A stretch of 56,318 bases of DNA from Sphingobacterium nematocida. Lineage in GTDB: Bacteria > Bacteroidota > Bacteroidia > Sphingobacteriales > Sphingobacteriaceae. This document shows positions 43,658 through 51,590 of the stretch, one piece after another; position 1 is the stretch's first letter, and each line of letters opens with the position of its first letter. The notes beneath the pieces are model-generated. The model saw only the letters and a list, made by a program, of their open reading frames with translations. It did not search any database and had not been told where the DNA came from. The stretch covers positions 1-56,318 of the forward strand of contig NZ_FUZF01000002.1 of NCBI RefSeq assembly GCF_900168125.1. The letters run 5' to 3'. Position numbers and translations under genes: made by a program.

Positions 43658-45163
43658 TTATCTTCCTGGTCCGAATACATTTCCTACCATGGTCATCGCG
43701 CAACGGAAGCCCGTCATTGCATTGGATTCATTTTGCTGCATATAGCGACGGGTGGCTGGGTTTAACCAGTATGCCCTATCATTCCAAGAGCCACCTTTGA
43801 ATACACGGGATTTATCATTGACAAGTGTAGTTTTACCGTATAGCGCTTTTTGTTCCTCGTCTTTAAAGCCACGTACATCATAGTCATATGAGGTTGAGTT
43901 TGGATCACCGGCTTTAGAAGCCTGAAGTTCTTCCCAAGTTTGTTTTCTTGCCGCTTTAGCAGGTACTTTAATCGGTCTGCCATATTTATCTTTGGCTAAC
44001 GTCCTTGTCTCTGCATTTTCGTATTGGTTGTCCATAAAGACGTGACCACGGAAAGGATTGAAATCTTCAAAGTCTTCGTAAGAAAGTTGACGATATACAT
44101 CACTCACCCATTCATTGACATTTCCGGCCATATTATACAGTCCAAAATCATTAGGCTTATAGCTCTTTACAGGAACAGTGATATCGCCTCCATCATTTAA
44201 ATCACCAGCAACTCCCATATTATTTCCACTTGTGATTTTGAAATTGGCCATCATTTTACCTTGATTTTTTCTGCTAGCATCACGCACGCCTAACCCATTC
44301 CATGGGTAAGCCTTGCTCGTCTCAATATTACCATCATAAGTATTGCCTATCAGACCAAGAGCAGCATATTCCCATTCCGCTTCTGTAGGTAGTCTATAGG
44401 GTTGTTTTAAGATGCCGTCTTCCATTCGCACCGTTCTTTTCGCATCTTTTTGGGCACCTATTTTGTTGTCTGCAGGCATGTTTTTTCCATCAATACCTGC
44501 ACCTTGGTATTGCCCGTTTAGGTACATGTCCGTATTGTAGGCCTGTCCGACTTGCTGTTGTTGTTCACTTAAGGTCTTGTAGTCGACCAAAATTCCTCGC
44601 TCACGTAATATGTTTTCATTCACGCGGTCGGTACGCCATTGGCAGTATGCATTTGCCTGTTCCCAAGAGACACCTACCACAGGGTAGTCTTGGAAAGAAG
44701 GATGACGTAAATAGAAATTGACATAAGGTTCATTGTAGGATAGTGGATTCCGCCATACCAAAGAGTCCGGAAGCGCATCGTAATAAAGTTTACCATCTTG
44801 AGGATAACTTTGAGCAATCCAGTGTAGGTACTCTAACCAATCCGCATTGGATACTTCGGTCTCATCGATGTAGAAAGAAGCAACAGTTACTTTTCTTCTC
44901 AGGTTGTCATGTGAAAATCCTAAATCTTCATTCAGACTTCCGCCCATCACGAAACTACCGCCTTCGATTCCAATGAGTCCAGGACCAGGGCTCTCTTTGA
45001 TCTTTCGGTTAATTTGCAGTCCTCCATTATAGGGGTCGTTATACCTTACCCCTGTCTTATCGGATACATCTCCACGGCGGCTTTTACTTTTGCAGGAAGT
45101 CATCAGCACGGATGATGCTACGACTATAACGGCAGAAGTAATGACAAATCTCAAATAGTTCAT
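43658..45163 (-). CDS. gldJ: Gliding motility / type IX secretion lipoprotein GldJ
   Basis: A 501-residue lipoprotein with an SpII site (LMTSC, lipidated Cys at residue 24) and an FGE-sulfatase (SUMF1-like) domain. Family stretches include PGPGLIGIEGGSFVMGG, FYIDETEVSNADWLEYLHW, LPDSLVWRNPLSYNEPYV, YPVVGVSWEQANAYCQWR and RLPTEAEWEYAAL, ending with NAMTGFRCAM. GldJ is needed for the gliding/secretion machinery and stabilises GldK in Flavobacterium johnsoniae. The formylglycine-enzyme cysteine pair is not seen near the C-terminus (only GFRCAM), so it is a structural rather than catalytic SUMF1 fold. It is somewhat shorter than the F. johnsoniae protein (about 560). GldK is the main alternative, but the LPDSLVWRNPLSYNEPYV block favours GldJ. 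It stands alone, divergent from ispF; a TATTTTTG box lies upstream. Confidence 0.86.
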   Translation of the reverse strand: MNYLRFVITSAVIVVASSVLMTSCKSKSRRGDVSDKTGVRYNDPYNGGLQINRKIKESPGPGLIGIEGGSFVMGGSLNEDLGFSHDNLRRKVTVASFYIDETEVSNADWLEYLHWIAQSYPQDGKLYYDALPDSLVWRNPLSYNEPYVNFYLRHPSFQDYPVVGVSWEQANAYCQWRTDRVNENILRERGILVDYKTLSEQQQQVGQAYNTDMYLNGQYQGAGIDGKNMPADNKIGAQKDAKRTVRMEDGILKQPYRLPTEAEWEYAALGLIGNTYDGNIETSKAYPWNGLGVRDASRKNQGKMMANFKITSGNNMGVAGDLNDGGDITVPVKSYKPNDFGLYNMAGNVNEWVSDVYRQLSYEDFEDFNPFRGHVFMDNQYENAETRTLAKDKYGRPIKVPAKAARKQTWEELQASKAGDPNSTSYDYDVRGFKDEEQKALYGKTTLVNDKSRVFKGGSWNDRAYWLNPATRRYMQQNESNAMTGFRCAMTMVGNVFGPGR

Positions 45164-45195
45164 ATGAATAATCAGTTGTCCATTAAATTAACTCC

Positions 45196-45203
45196 CAAAA
45201 ATA
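45196..45203 (-). promoter_or_regulatory. Possible -7 box of gldJ
   Basis: Reads TATTTTTG on the minus strand, a fit to TAnnTTTG, 33 nt before the gldJ ATG. No -33 TTG is present at the right spacing. Confidence 0.33.
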
Positions 45204-45263
45204 TAAATAATTTAAGAGATATGGTATGCTTTAGTTTATAAAATCACCAAGTAACCTATGGGT

Positions 45264-45293
45264 ATTTGTCTTAAAAAATGTTAAAAGACAAAT
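45264..45293. repeat. Inverted repeat between gldJ and ispF
   Basis: Perfect 9-bp arms ATTTGTCTT (45264-45272) and AAGACAAAT (45285-45293) with a 12-nt gap, in the divergent spacer. Placement suits an operator for either gene; no protein is implied. Confidence 0.5.
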
Positions 45294-45377
45294 TTCTGCC
45301 TTTTTATGTTCAGATGTTGCATTAGGCATTGTGCAAAATATGCCTTAATTTAGGCGTTTTGAAATAATAATACACAT

Positions 45378-45857
45378 ATGAAGATAAAGGTAGGTTTTGG
45401 GTTTGACGTACATCAAATAAAGGAGGGGCATCCCTTTGTAATCGGTGGAGTGTTGTTGGATCATCACGCAGGCGCATTTGGACATTCAGATGCAGATGTG
45501 CTGGTACATGCTATTTGTGATGCAATTCTGGGAGCGGCAAATCTGGAGGATATCGGCTATCATTTTCCAAATACAGATGAGCGATGGAGAGGAATAAGCA
45601 GTTTGCTATTGCTTAAAGAGTGTGTGCGTCTGATTAAGGAAAAGGGCTGGGTGTTGGGTAATATCGATGGAATGCTTTGTTTAGAGGCACCGAAGATTAA
45701 GCCTTACATTGGAGCGATGAAAGAGAAGATCGCAGAAGCTACGGGTCTAGAAATCGATGATATATCCATCAAAGCCACGACTAACGAGACAATGGGGTTT
45801 ATAGGCCGTGGAGAAGGAGTTGTGGCTTATGCGGTCTGTTTGATACAGAAAGGATAG
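45378..45857 (+). CDS. ispF: 2-C-methyl-D-erythritol 2,4-cyclodiphosphate synthase
   Basis: The fifth step of the non-mevalonate isoprenoid pathway: it cyclises CDP-methylerythritol phosphate, releasing CMP. At 159 residues the length is typical of this homotrimer. The zinc ligands D10 and H12 lie in GFGFDVHQI and the third in FGHSDADVLVHAICDAIL. DIGYHFPNTDERW and the C-terminal IKATTNETMGFIGRGEG are further signatures. The enzyme is cytoplasmic. It is followed after 147 nt by sprE; a -7 box in that gap suggests sprE has its own promoter. Confidence 0.97.
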   Translation: MKIKVGFGFDVHQIKEGHPFVIGGVLLDHHAGAFGHSDADVLVHAICDAILGAANLEDIGYHFPNTDERWRGISSLLLLKECVRLIKEKGWVLGNIDGMLCLEAPKIKPYIGAMKEKIAEATGLEIDDISIKATTNETMGFIGRGEGVVAYAVCLIQKG

Positions 45858-45942
45858 CTCCGATTTTTTGTTTTTTTTTCTAAAAACCTAGAATTAACTG
45901 AAATTAGTGTTTTTTAACAGCAGATAATGCTGTAATAATTAA

Positions 45943-45950
45943 TACTTTTG
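45943..45950 (+). promoter_or_regulatory. Likely -7 box of the sprE/porW promoter
   Basis: TACTTTTG fits TAnnTTTG. A small palindrome ACAGCA-TGCTGT (45917-45933) occupies the -33 side. The leader would be about 45-50 nt. Confidence 0.42.
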
Positions 45951-46004
45951 TATTGTTGGGGGGAAGTGTGTAAATCCAATTACCTTAATACATAGGTTTA
46001 TAGA

Positions 46005-49000
46005 ATGTTAGTTTTAATTTCGAGATCTGCCTTACGTTGTATATTGCCAGGATTTGGTTTGATTCTTTTTTGTTCGGTATTGCTGTTTTCCTGCAAGAGT
46101 GCCAAAAATAAAAACAGAGCCTTTGATAAAACCAACGGCATAGCGGAAGAAAAAGAATATAATTTTAGACAGAATTTTACAACAAAGTATAATATTCTTT
46201 ATAACTCCAACATGATGTTGGACAATGAAAGAGAAAGTATCTTTCATGGAGCTAAAAAGAATTATCAAGTTCGTCAATCCGTTTTTGATGAGCCCCATGG
46301 CGATGGTGAGCCCCATAAATTGATGGACTCGCTGATCCAGAAGGCCTATAAGATTGTTAATAACAAGCAGGAGAGCAAGTACGTTAATGAGGCCTATCTT
46401 TTGATTGGAAAAGCTAATTATTATAAAGGAGCTTACCACACGTCAATCGAGTTTTTTAATCAGTTACTTCGTACGGCCTCTGAGGAGCAAAAGCAATATT
46501 TGCCTCTAGCCTATGCTTGGAAATCAAGGGCTCTTTTGCAGATAGGAAAACAGGAGGCTGCGAAAATGGCGTTGGACTCCTCGTTTATCACGTTAGACGA
46601 AGAGAAGAAGAGTCGAACATTTGTGAACGCCGCAGCGGCTAATTATCACGTTCGGGTTGGAGCAGAACAGACCGCTATTCCTTATTTGGAATATGCTTTA
46701 GAGTCTAATTCAAGTACACTGGATAATAGACGGTGGGCTTTTTTATTAGCCCAGTTGTATAAAGATAACGGACAGAAGGAAAAGGCATTTGCTTATTTTG
46801 ATAAGATCGCCAAAAGTAACGTGCCGTTTGATATGGCTTTTGAAGCTAGCTTGCAAGCTGCATTTTTGGAGGGAGATAGAGGGTTGACTACTGTAGAGCG
46901 AGTGAAACCACTCAAGCGTATGCTGAAGGAAGGGAAAAATGATGGTTATCAAGATCAGATTCTCTATCAGATAGGCGATATCTACTATGGGGCAGGAGAA
47001 GATGAAGAAGCGTTAACCTATTTTAAAAAATCGCTGTTACAACCAAAACGTAACGAATATCAATCTACAGAGACCTATTTGCGTCTTGCTGAACATTATT
47101 TTGATCAACAACACTATTTTGATGCCCAACGTTATTTCGATTCCGTTGCAATGGTTTTGCCCGCAGACTATACTGACGTAAATAAGGTGCGACGCAAGTT
47201 GGGATATATGGACGAGATAACGACGTTATATCAGGAAGTCGCTTGGCAAGATACCTTGCTTCAACTGGCTGCCTTGGATGATAGCGATCGGGAGGCTACA
47301 TTAGATACTTATGCACAGGTACAGTTGTCCTTAAAGAAAAGAGAGATCGAAAGACAAAAAGAGTTAGCAAAGAAGGGTAAAAAGAGAGCTAAGGGAGAGT
47401 CGATAACAAATCCTGCCTTTGCAGCATACAATCAAAATCAAACGCTAGACGTTGCACAGGCCTCAGATCGTACTTTTTACTTTAGTAATCCAGACGAATT
47501 GTTGGTTGGGCAGAATGCATTTAAGCGTAGATGGGGCAGCAGACCATTAAAAGACAATTGGCGCTACGATGCTGATAATGCGGGAGAACTACAAAACACA
47601 ACTAAAATAGCGGCTATTACTACTGATTCTGTAGGGAAAGAAGAACAACTGGACGAAGTGCAGTTTATTGCAACAGCAAAGGAACGCTATAGTAAAGCTA
47701 TTCCAAAAGAAAAAGAAGCGTATGAAGCCAGTCATAAAATTGTACATGACAAGCTTATAGTCATCGGTAATATTTACAGGGATTATACACAAGATAATAG
47801 AGATGCTATAAAAGTCTATGAGGAGTTCTTGAGACGCTACCCAAATACAGAAGCAGGAGCTGAGATCTATTACTCTTTGTATCGAATGTATGATGGAATC
47901 GATAAGGCCAAATCCCAAGATAATTTCAATAAACTGGTAGCTCTATTTCCTAATTCACTCCATGCTAAGGTTGCTCAGGATCCATCCTACATGGATAAAA
48001 TAAAACGAGATAAGAATATTCTTGATCGTGTTTTTGAAAAACTGTTTGATCTGTACGCAAAAGGGGATCATGCTGCTGTAATTCGTGAAGCAGATATTGA
48101 CCTAAAAGAAAGATTCGAAAATACAGCATTGGTTGCTCAGGTAGAATATCTGCGAGCGCTAGCTATCGGACGGGTAGGTAGGATCGAAGATTTTACGACT
48201 ACATTAACGGGGATCATTGAACGCTATCCACAAGACAGTCTGGTAGTTCCGTTAGCAAAAGAAAATTTAGCTTTTATGGCTCAAAACCCTCAGTACTTTG
48301 TACATCGGGTGAATGCACTTCAAGATATCGACAAGTCACGTATTGCTTTTGTCGACGAACCGGATATGACAGCTTGGCCTAGTCTTGATATCGACGGTGA
48401 CTACAGAAGTGGTACGGCAATTGTTAAGGAGTTACCTAAGCCGAAAGAAGAGCCTAAAAAAGAGGTTGTGGTGGCTAAGATTAAAGAGGCTGTCAAAGAA
48501 GAGCCGAAAAAAGAAGTTATAGCGACTAAGGTGGAAGCAAAGGTGAAAGAAGAAGAACCTAAGAAGGAAGTTGTAGTGGCTAAGGTGGAAGAAAAGGTAA
48601 AAGAAGAACCTAAGAAAGAAGTGGTCGCAGCTAAGGTGGAAGAGCAGGTAAAAGAGGAAGAGCTCAAACGAGCTGCACTTGTGGATGTGAAAGGTACTGA
48701 TAAAGTTGGTGTAAATAATAAATTGAACAATGATGTCTCTGTTGGAGTTGCTGATATCAAGATTGCAAACTCAAAGATTGATTTCGGTCCAAATGATTAC
48801 AGGGACAAAAAGTTGTTCCCGGATACGGCAGAGTATTATTTTACGGTGAATGTCATGGATCCCAAAGTAAATATGGCTCCTAGTCGTTATGGAATAGGGC
48901 AGTTTAATAGAACACGGTATCATAATGCCCCTATTAATCATCAATTAAAGGTCGTGAATGGAGAAAACCAATTAATCTTTATTGGTCCGTTTAAGTCTTT

Positions 49001-49166
49001 TGAAGAAGTAAAACTTTATGAGTCAAGGTTATCGCCGTTTATGCTAGAAATAATGAAAGTACCAGCGGAAATTTATAATACCTTTGTCATCACAAAACAG
49101 TCTATTCCATCGCTAACAGATGGGATAGAGATCAAGAAGTATCATCAAAATTATATAGAACAATAG
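46005..49166 (+). CDS. porW: Type IX secretion / gliding lipoprotein SprE (PorW)
   Basis: A 1,053-residue TPR lipoprotein. The N-terminus is hydrophobic and ends in a lipobox-like LLFSC (Cys near residue 30) followed by KSAKNKNRAFDKTNG. The first half is helical TPR pairs (RTFVNAAAANYHVRVGAEQTA; YQDQILYQIGDIYYGAGEDEEALTYF; YLRLAEHYFDQQHYFDAQRYF); a second TPR group follows about 570-780. The C-terminal domain from about residue 930 (YYFTVNVMDPKVN, GIGQFNRTRY, QLIFIGPFKSFEE, EIMKVPAEIYNTF) is the PorW/SprE end. SprE/PorW is needed for type IX secretion and links the outer-membrane translocon to the GldLM motor. Between them is an inserted E/K-rich repeat (48441-48665), so the protein is longer than the F. 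johnsoniae homologue. A class A penicillin-binding protein follows 16 nt later. Confidence 0.88.
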   Translation: MLVLISRSALRCILPGFGLILFCSVLLFSCKSAKNKNRAFDKTNGIAEEKEYNFRQNFTTKYNILYNSNMMLDNERESIFHGAKKNYQVRQSVFDEPHGDGEPHKLMDSLIQKAYKIVNNKQESKYVNEAYLLIGKANYYKGAYHTSIEFFNQLLRTASEEQKQYLPLAYAWKSRALLQIGKQEAAKMALDSSFITLDEEKKSRTFVNAAAANYHVRVGAEQTAIPYLEYALESNSSTLDNRRWAFLLAQLYKDNGQKEKAFAYFDKIAKSNVPFDMAFEASLQAAFLEGDRGLTTVERVKPLKRMLKEGKNDGYQDQILYQIGDIYYGAGEDEEALTYFKKSLLQPKRNEYQSTETYLRLAEHYFDQQHYFDAQRYFDSVAMVLPADYTDVNKVRRKLGYMDEITTLYQEVAWQDTLLQLAALDDSDREATLDTYAQVQLSLKKREIERQKELAKKGKKRAKGESITNPAFAAYNQNQTLDVAQASDRTFYFSNPDELLVGQNAFKRRWGSRPLKDNWRYDADNAGELQNTTKIAAITTDSVGKEEQLDEVQFIATAKERYSKAIPKEKEAYEASHKIVHDKLIVIGNIYRDYTQDNRDAIKVYEEFLRRYPNTEAGAEIYYSLYRMYDGIDKAKSQDNFNKLVALFPNSLHAKVAQDPSYMDKIKRDKNILDRVFEKLFDLYAKGDHAAVIREADIDLKERFENTALVAQVEYLRALAIGRVGRIEDFTTTLTGIIERYPQDSLVVPLAKENLAFMAQNPQYFVHRVNALQDIDKSRIAFVDEPDMTAWPSLDIDGDYRSGTAIVKELPKPKEEPKKEVVVAKIKEAVKEEPKKEVIATKVEAKVKEEEPKKEVVVAKVEEKVKEEPKKEVVAAKVEEQVKEEELKRAALVDVKGTDKVGVNNKLNNDVSVGVADIKIANSKIDFGPNDYRDKKLFPDTAEYYFTVNVMDPKVNMAPSRYGIGQFNRTRYHNAPINHQLKVVNGENQLIFIGPFKSFEEVKLYESRLSPFMLEIMKVPAEIYNTFVITKQSIPSLTDGIEIKKYHQNYIEQ
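48441..48665 (+). repeat. In-frame E/K-rich tandem repeat inside sprE/porW
   Basis: About four copies of a 51-57 bp unit encoding EEPKKEVVVAKVEEKVK-type blocks (17-19 residues each, in frame), followed by a decayed EELKRAAL unit. They predict a charged, extended or coiled-coil linker between the TPR body and the C-terminal domain. Confidence 0.85.
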
Positions 49167-49182
49167 CGGATATTTTTAACGG

Positions 49183-51429
49183 ATGAAGAGAGAATCGAAA
49201 AACACTAAACTGACCCCCGAAGAAATAAGTAAATATACACGTAGATTCTGGCAGATTTTAATTGGCATTGTAGCCTTTGTGTGCTTGTTTTTAGTTGGCG
49301 TACGTGTTGGATTATTTGGACCACTTCCGTCGTTCGAAGACCTAGAGAATCCAAGAAGTAATCTGGCATCAGAAATTTTGACGGACGATAATAAAGTACT
49401 AGGTACATATTACCTGCAAAATAGATCAAACGTAAAGTATAGCGAATTATCACCTCATCTGGTGCATGCCTTAATCTCTACCGAAGATAAGAGGTTTTAT
49501 GGACATTCCGGAATCGATTATTTCAGAACCCTCACGACTATTTTTCATACTGTCGTCTTGCGGGACAAGCAAGGTGGGAGTACGATTACACAGCAGCTGG
49601 CATTAAACTTGTTTTCAGAACGCCGTGAACGTGGTACTATAAAACGTATCATGCAGAAATTTCAAGAATGGATCACTGCGGTACGTCTAGAGCGGAATTA
49701 TACGAAGGAGGAAATTATCATGATGTACTTCAATACGGTGGATTTTGGCTATAAAAATACCTTTGGTATAAAATCAGGAGCTCGTACTTTTTTCAATACA
49801 ACACCGGATAAACTTACCGCGGAGCAAGCTGCAATTTTGGTCGGTATGTTGAAGGGGCCGAGTATGTATTCGCCTATCAGAAATAAAGAAAGGGCATTGA
49901 CTCGTCGTAATCAGGTGTTGATTAATATGCATGCAGAAAGTTTCTTGACAGATGCGGAGTTGGAGGAGGCGAAAAATAAACCTTTAGAATTGGATATTAA
50001 TATTTCCAGTTACGGTGAAGGACTCGCTCCATATTTTAGAGCGACATTAAAAGATGAGATTAAAAAAGAATTTCAACGTCTTTCGATTACTAAGGCCGAC
50101 GGTACTCCTTATGATTTAGATAGAGATGGCTTGCGTATTTATACACCGCTGAACTACAAGATGCAGGAATATGCCGAAGCAGCACAAAAGGAGTGGATGC
50201 AGAAGTTACAGCGTGAGTTTGATAAGCAGTGGCGAAATAGGAATGCCTTTTCCGGAGATAAAGCTAAACTATTGGAGACGGGAATGAGACGGTCTGACCG
50301 TTACCGCGAAATGAAAGAAAATGGTGCTTCAGCGGAAGAGATAAAAAAAGCGTTTAACACAAAAGTGTCAATGAGTATTTTTACATGGAAGGGATCGGTA
50401 GATACTGTAATGACGCCAATGGACTCTATAAAATACAACAAGTTGATGTTGAGAAACTCCATGATGGCTATGGATCCGATGACGGGGCATATCAAAGCCT
50501 GGGTAGGTGGGATAAATTTTGAACATTATAAGTTTGATCAGGTTAAGACTGGGACTAGGCAGGTAGGTTCAACAGCAAAACCTTTTACCTACGCAGTGGC
50601 GATAGATAATGGGTATTCTCCATGTTATACTGTTCCTAATCATCAACAGACATATGGAAATTGGACACCTCGCGGTACAGTACAAGGAGGGGATCCCATT
50701 ACGCTGAAGAATGCTATTAAGTATTCTCAGAACTTTGCTACAGCCTTTGTTATTAACGAAGTGGGGGCGGCTAGTGTTGCCGATCTAACACGTAAGATGG
50801 GAATTACTTCCGATGTGCCTAATTATCCTTCCATATCCTTAGGAGCTTATGATGCTTCGGTATACGATATGGTAGGGGCTTACTCCGCTTTTGTAAATCA
50901 CGGTACATGGATCGAACCGACAATGATATTACGCATAGAGGATAAGAACGGAACTCCTATTTATGAACGTACACCGAAGGTGGTAAAGGCGTTGAATAGT
51001 GAGTCTGCGTATATTATGGTTGACATGTTGAGAGGTGTAGTCGACGGCGGAACGGGTTCGCGTGTACGTCGTGCTGATTATGGCGGATTGACTATTCCTA
51101 TGGGGGGAAAGACAGGTACCACGAATGATAATTCAGATGCTTGGTTTATTGGATTTACTCCACAATTGGTCGCAGGTGTGTGGACAGGTGCAGAGGATAG
51201 AGGGATCAGTTTTAGTAGTATGCAGTATGGGCAGGGGGCTGCTGCAGCGCTTCCGGTGTTCGGCCTGTTTATGAAGAAAGTATATAGCGATAAATCGTTG
51301 AATTATACAAAGATGGATTTTCCTAAACCTCCGGGGGGTATGACACGTGTTATGGATTGTTCGGAATATTCTAAGTACGATGGGTATTCTTCGGAGCCGC
51401 AGTTGGAAGACGACCGTTTAGGTTTTTAA
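49183..51429 (+). CDS. Class A penicillin-binding protein (PBP1A-type transglycosylase/transpeptidase)
   Basis: A 748-residue bifunctional peptidoglycan synthase anchored by one N-terminal membrane segment (about 25-47, FWQILIGIVAFVCLFLVGV). The GT51 glycosyltransferase domain (about 75-260) shows the catalytic glutamate in ALISTEDKRFYGHSGID and GGSTITQQLALNLF; RTFFNTTPDKLTAEQAAILVGMLKGP is typical too. The transpeptidase domain (about 410-720) shows the nucleophile motif STAKPFTY (SxxK), SQN in IKYSQNFATAF (SxN) and KTGTTNDNSDAWF (KTG). It is 16 nt downstream of sprE/porW, and no promoter was seen between, so they are almost certainly cotranscribed. That pairing could tie cell-wall synthesis to assembly of the secretion/gliding machine (inference). 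Confidence 0.95.
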   Translation: MKRESKNTKLTPEEISKYTRRFWQILIGIVAFVCLFLVGVRVGLFGPLPSFEDLENPRSNLASEILTDDNKVLGTYYLQNRSNVKYSELSPHLVHALISTEDKRFYGHSGIDYFRTLTTIFHTVVLRDKQGGSTITQQLALNLFSERRERGTIKRIMQKFQEWITAVRLERNYTKEEIIMMYFNTVDFGYKNTFGIKSGARTFFNTTPDKLTAEQAAILVGMLKGPSMYSPIRNKERALTRRNQVLINMHAESFLTDAELEEAKNKPLELDINISSYGEGLAPYFRATLKDEIKKEFQRLSITKADGTPYDLDRDGLRIYTPLNYKMQEYAEAAQKEWMQKLQREFDKQWRNRNAFSGDKAKLLETGMRRSDRYREMKENGASAEEIKKAFNTKVSMSIFTWKGSVDTVMTPMDSIKYNKLMLRNSMMAMDPMTGHIKAWVGGINFEHYKFDQVKTGTRQVGSTAKPFTYAVAIDNGYSPCYTVPNHQQTYGNWTPRGTVQGGDPITLKNAIKYSQNFATAFVINEVGAASVADLTRKMGITSDVPNYPSISLGAYDASVYDMVGAYSAFVNHGTWIEPTMILRIEDKNGTPIYERTPKVVKALNSESAYIMVDMLRGVVDGGTGSRVRRADYGGLTIPMGGKTGTTNDNSDAWFIGFTPQLVAGVWTGAEDRGISFSSMQYGQGAAAALPVFGLFMKKVYSDKSLNYTKMDFPKPPGGMTRVMDCSEYSKYDGYSSEPQLEDDRLGF

Positions 51430-51498
51430 GCATCAAATAACCGTAAACGATTTTGCCGAAAATAGTGTGCTGGGGATGTCTCATAATTGAAACTCTCA

Positions 51499-51541
51499 CG
51501 TCACCCCGATAAATCGGGACAGGTAATCGAGCGAAATGACG
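51499..51541. repeat. Dispersed intergenic palindromic repeat, copy C
   Basis: CGTCACCCCGATAAATCGGG ... GCGAAATGACG: CGTCA at 51499 pairs with TGACG ending at 51541, with an inner CCCGATaaATCGGG hairpin. The same family as the copies at 19929-20000 and 41021-41210. Confidence 0.65.
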
Positions 51542-51549
51542 ATAAAGTC

Positions 51550-51557
51550 TACTTTTG
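51550..51557 (+). promoter_or_regulatory. Likely -7 box of uvrC
   Basis: TACTTTTG fits TAnnTTTG, directly after repeat copy C and 33 nt before the uvrC ATG. No clear -33 element, unless the repeat supplies it. Confidence 0.38.
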
Positions 51558-51590
51558 GCACAGCCTATTTTTTAGATTAGGGTCAGTAAA

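Noticed and set aside
43658..45163. Active formylglycine-generating enzyme
   Set aside because: SUMF1 fold present, but the catalytic cysteine pair is not seen, and the family blocks match GldJ.
46032..46439. Minus-strand open frame inside sprE/porW
   Set aside because: Antisense to a conserved TPR lipoprotein; its hydrophobic look comes from complementing charged codons.
48401..48760. Minus-strand frame rich in Ser/Thr opposite the E/K repeat
   Set aside because: Its repetitiveness is a mirror of the in-frame sprE repeat.
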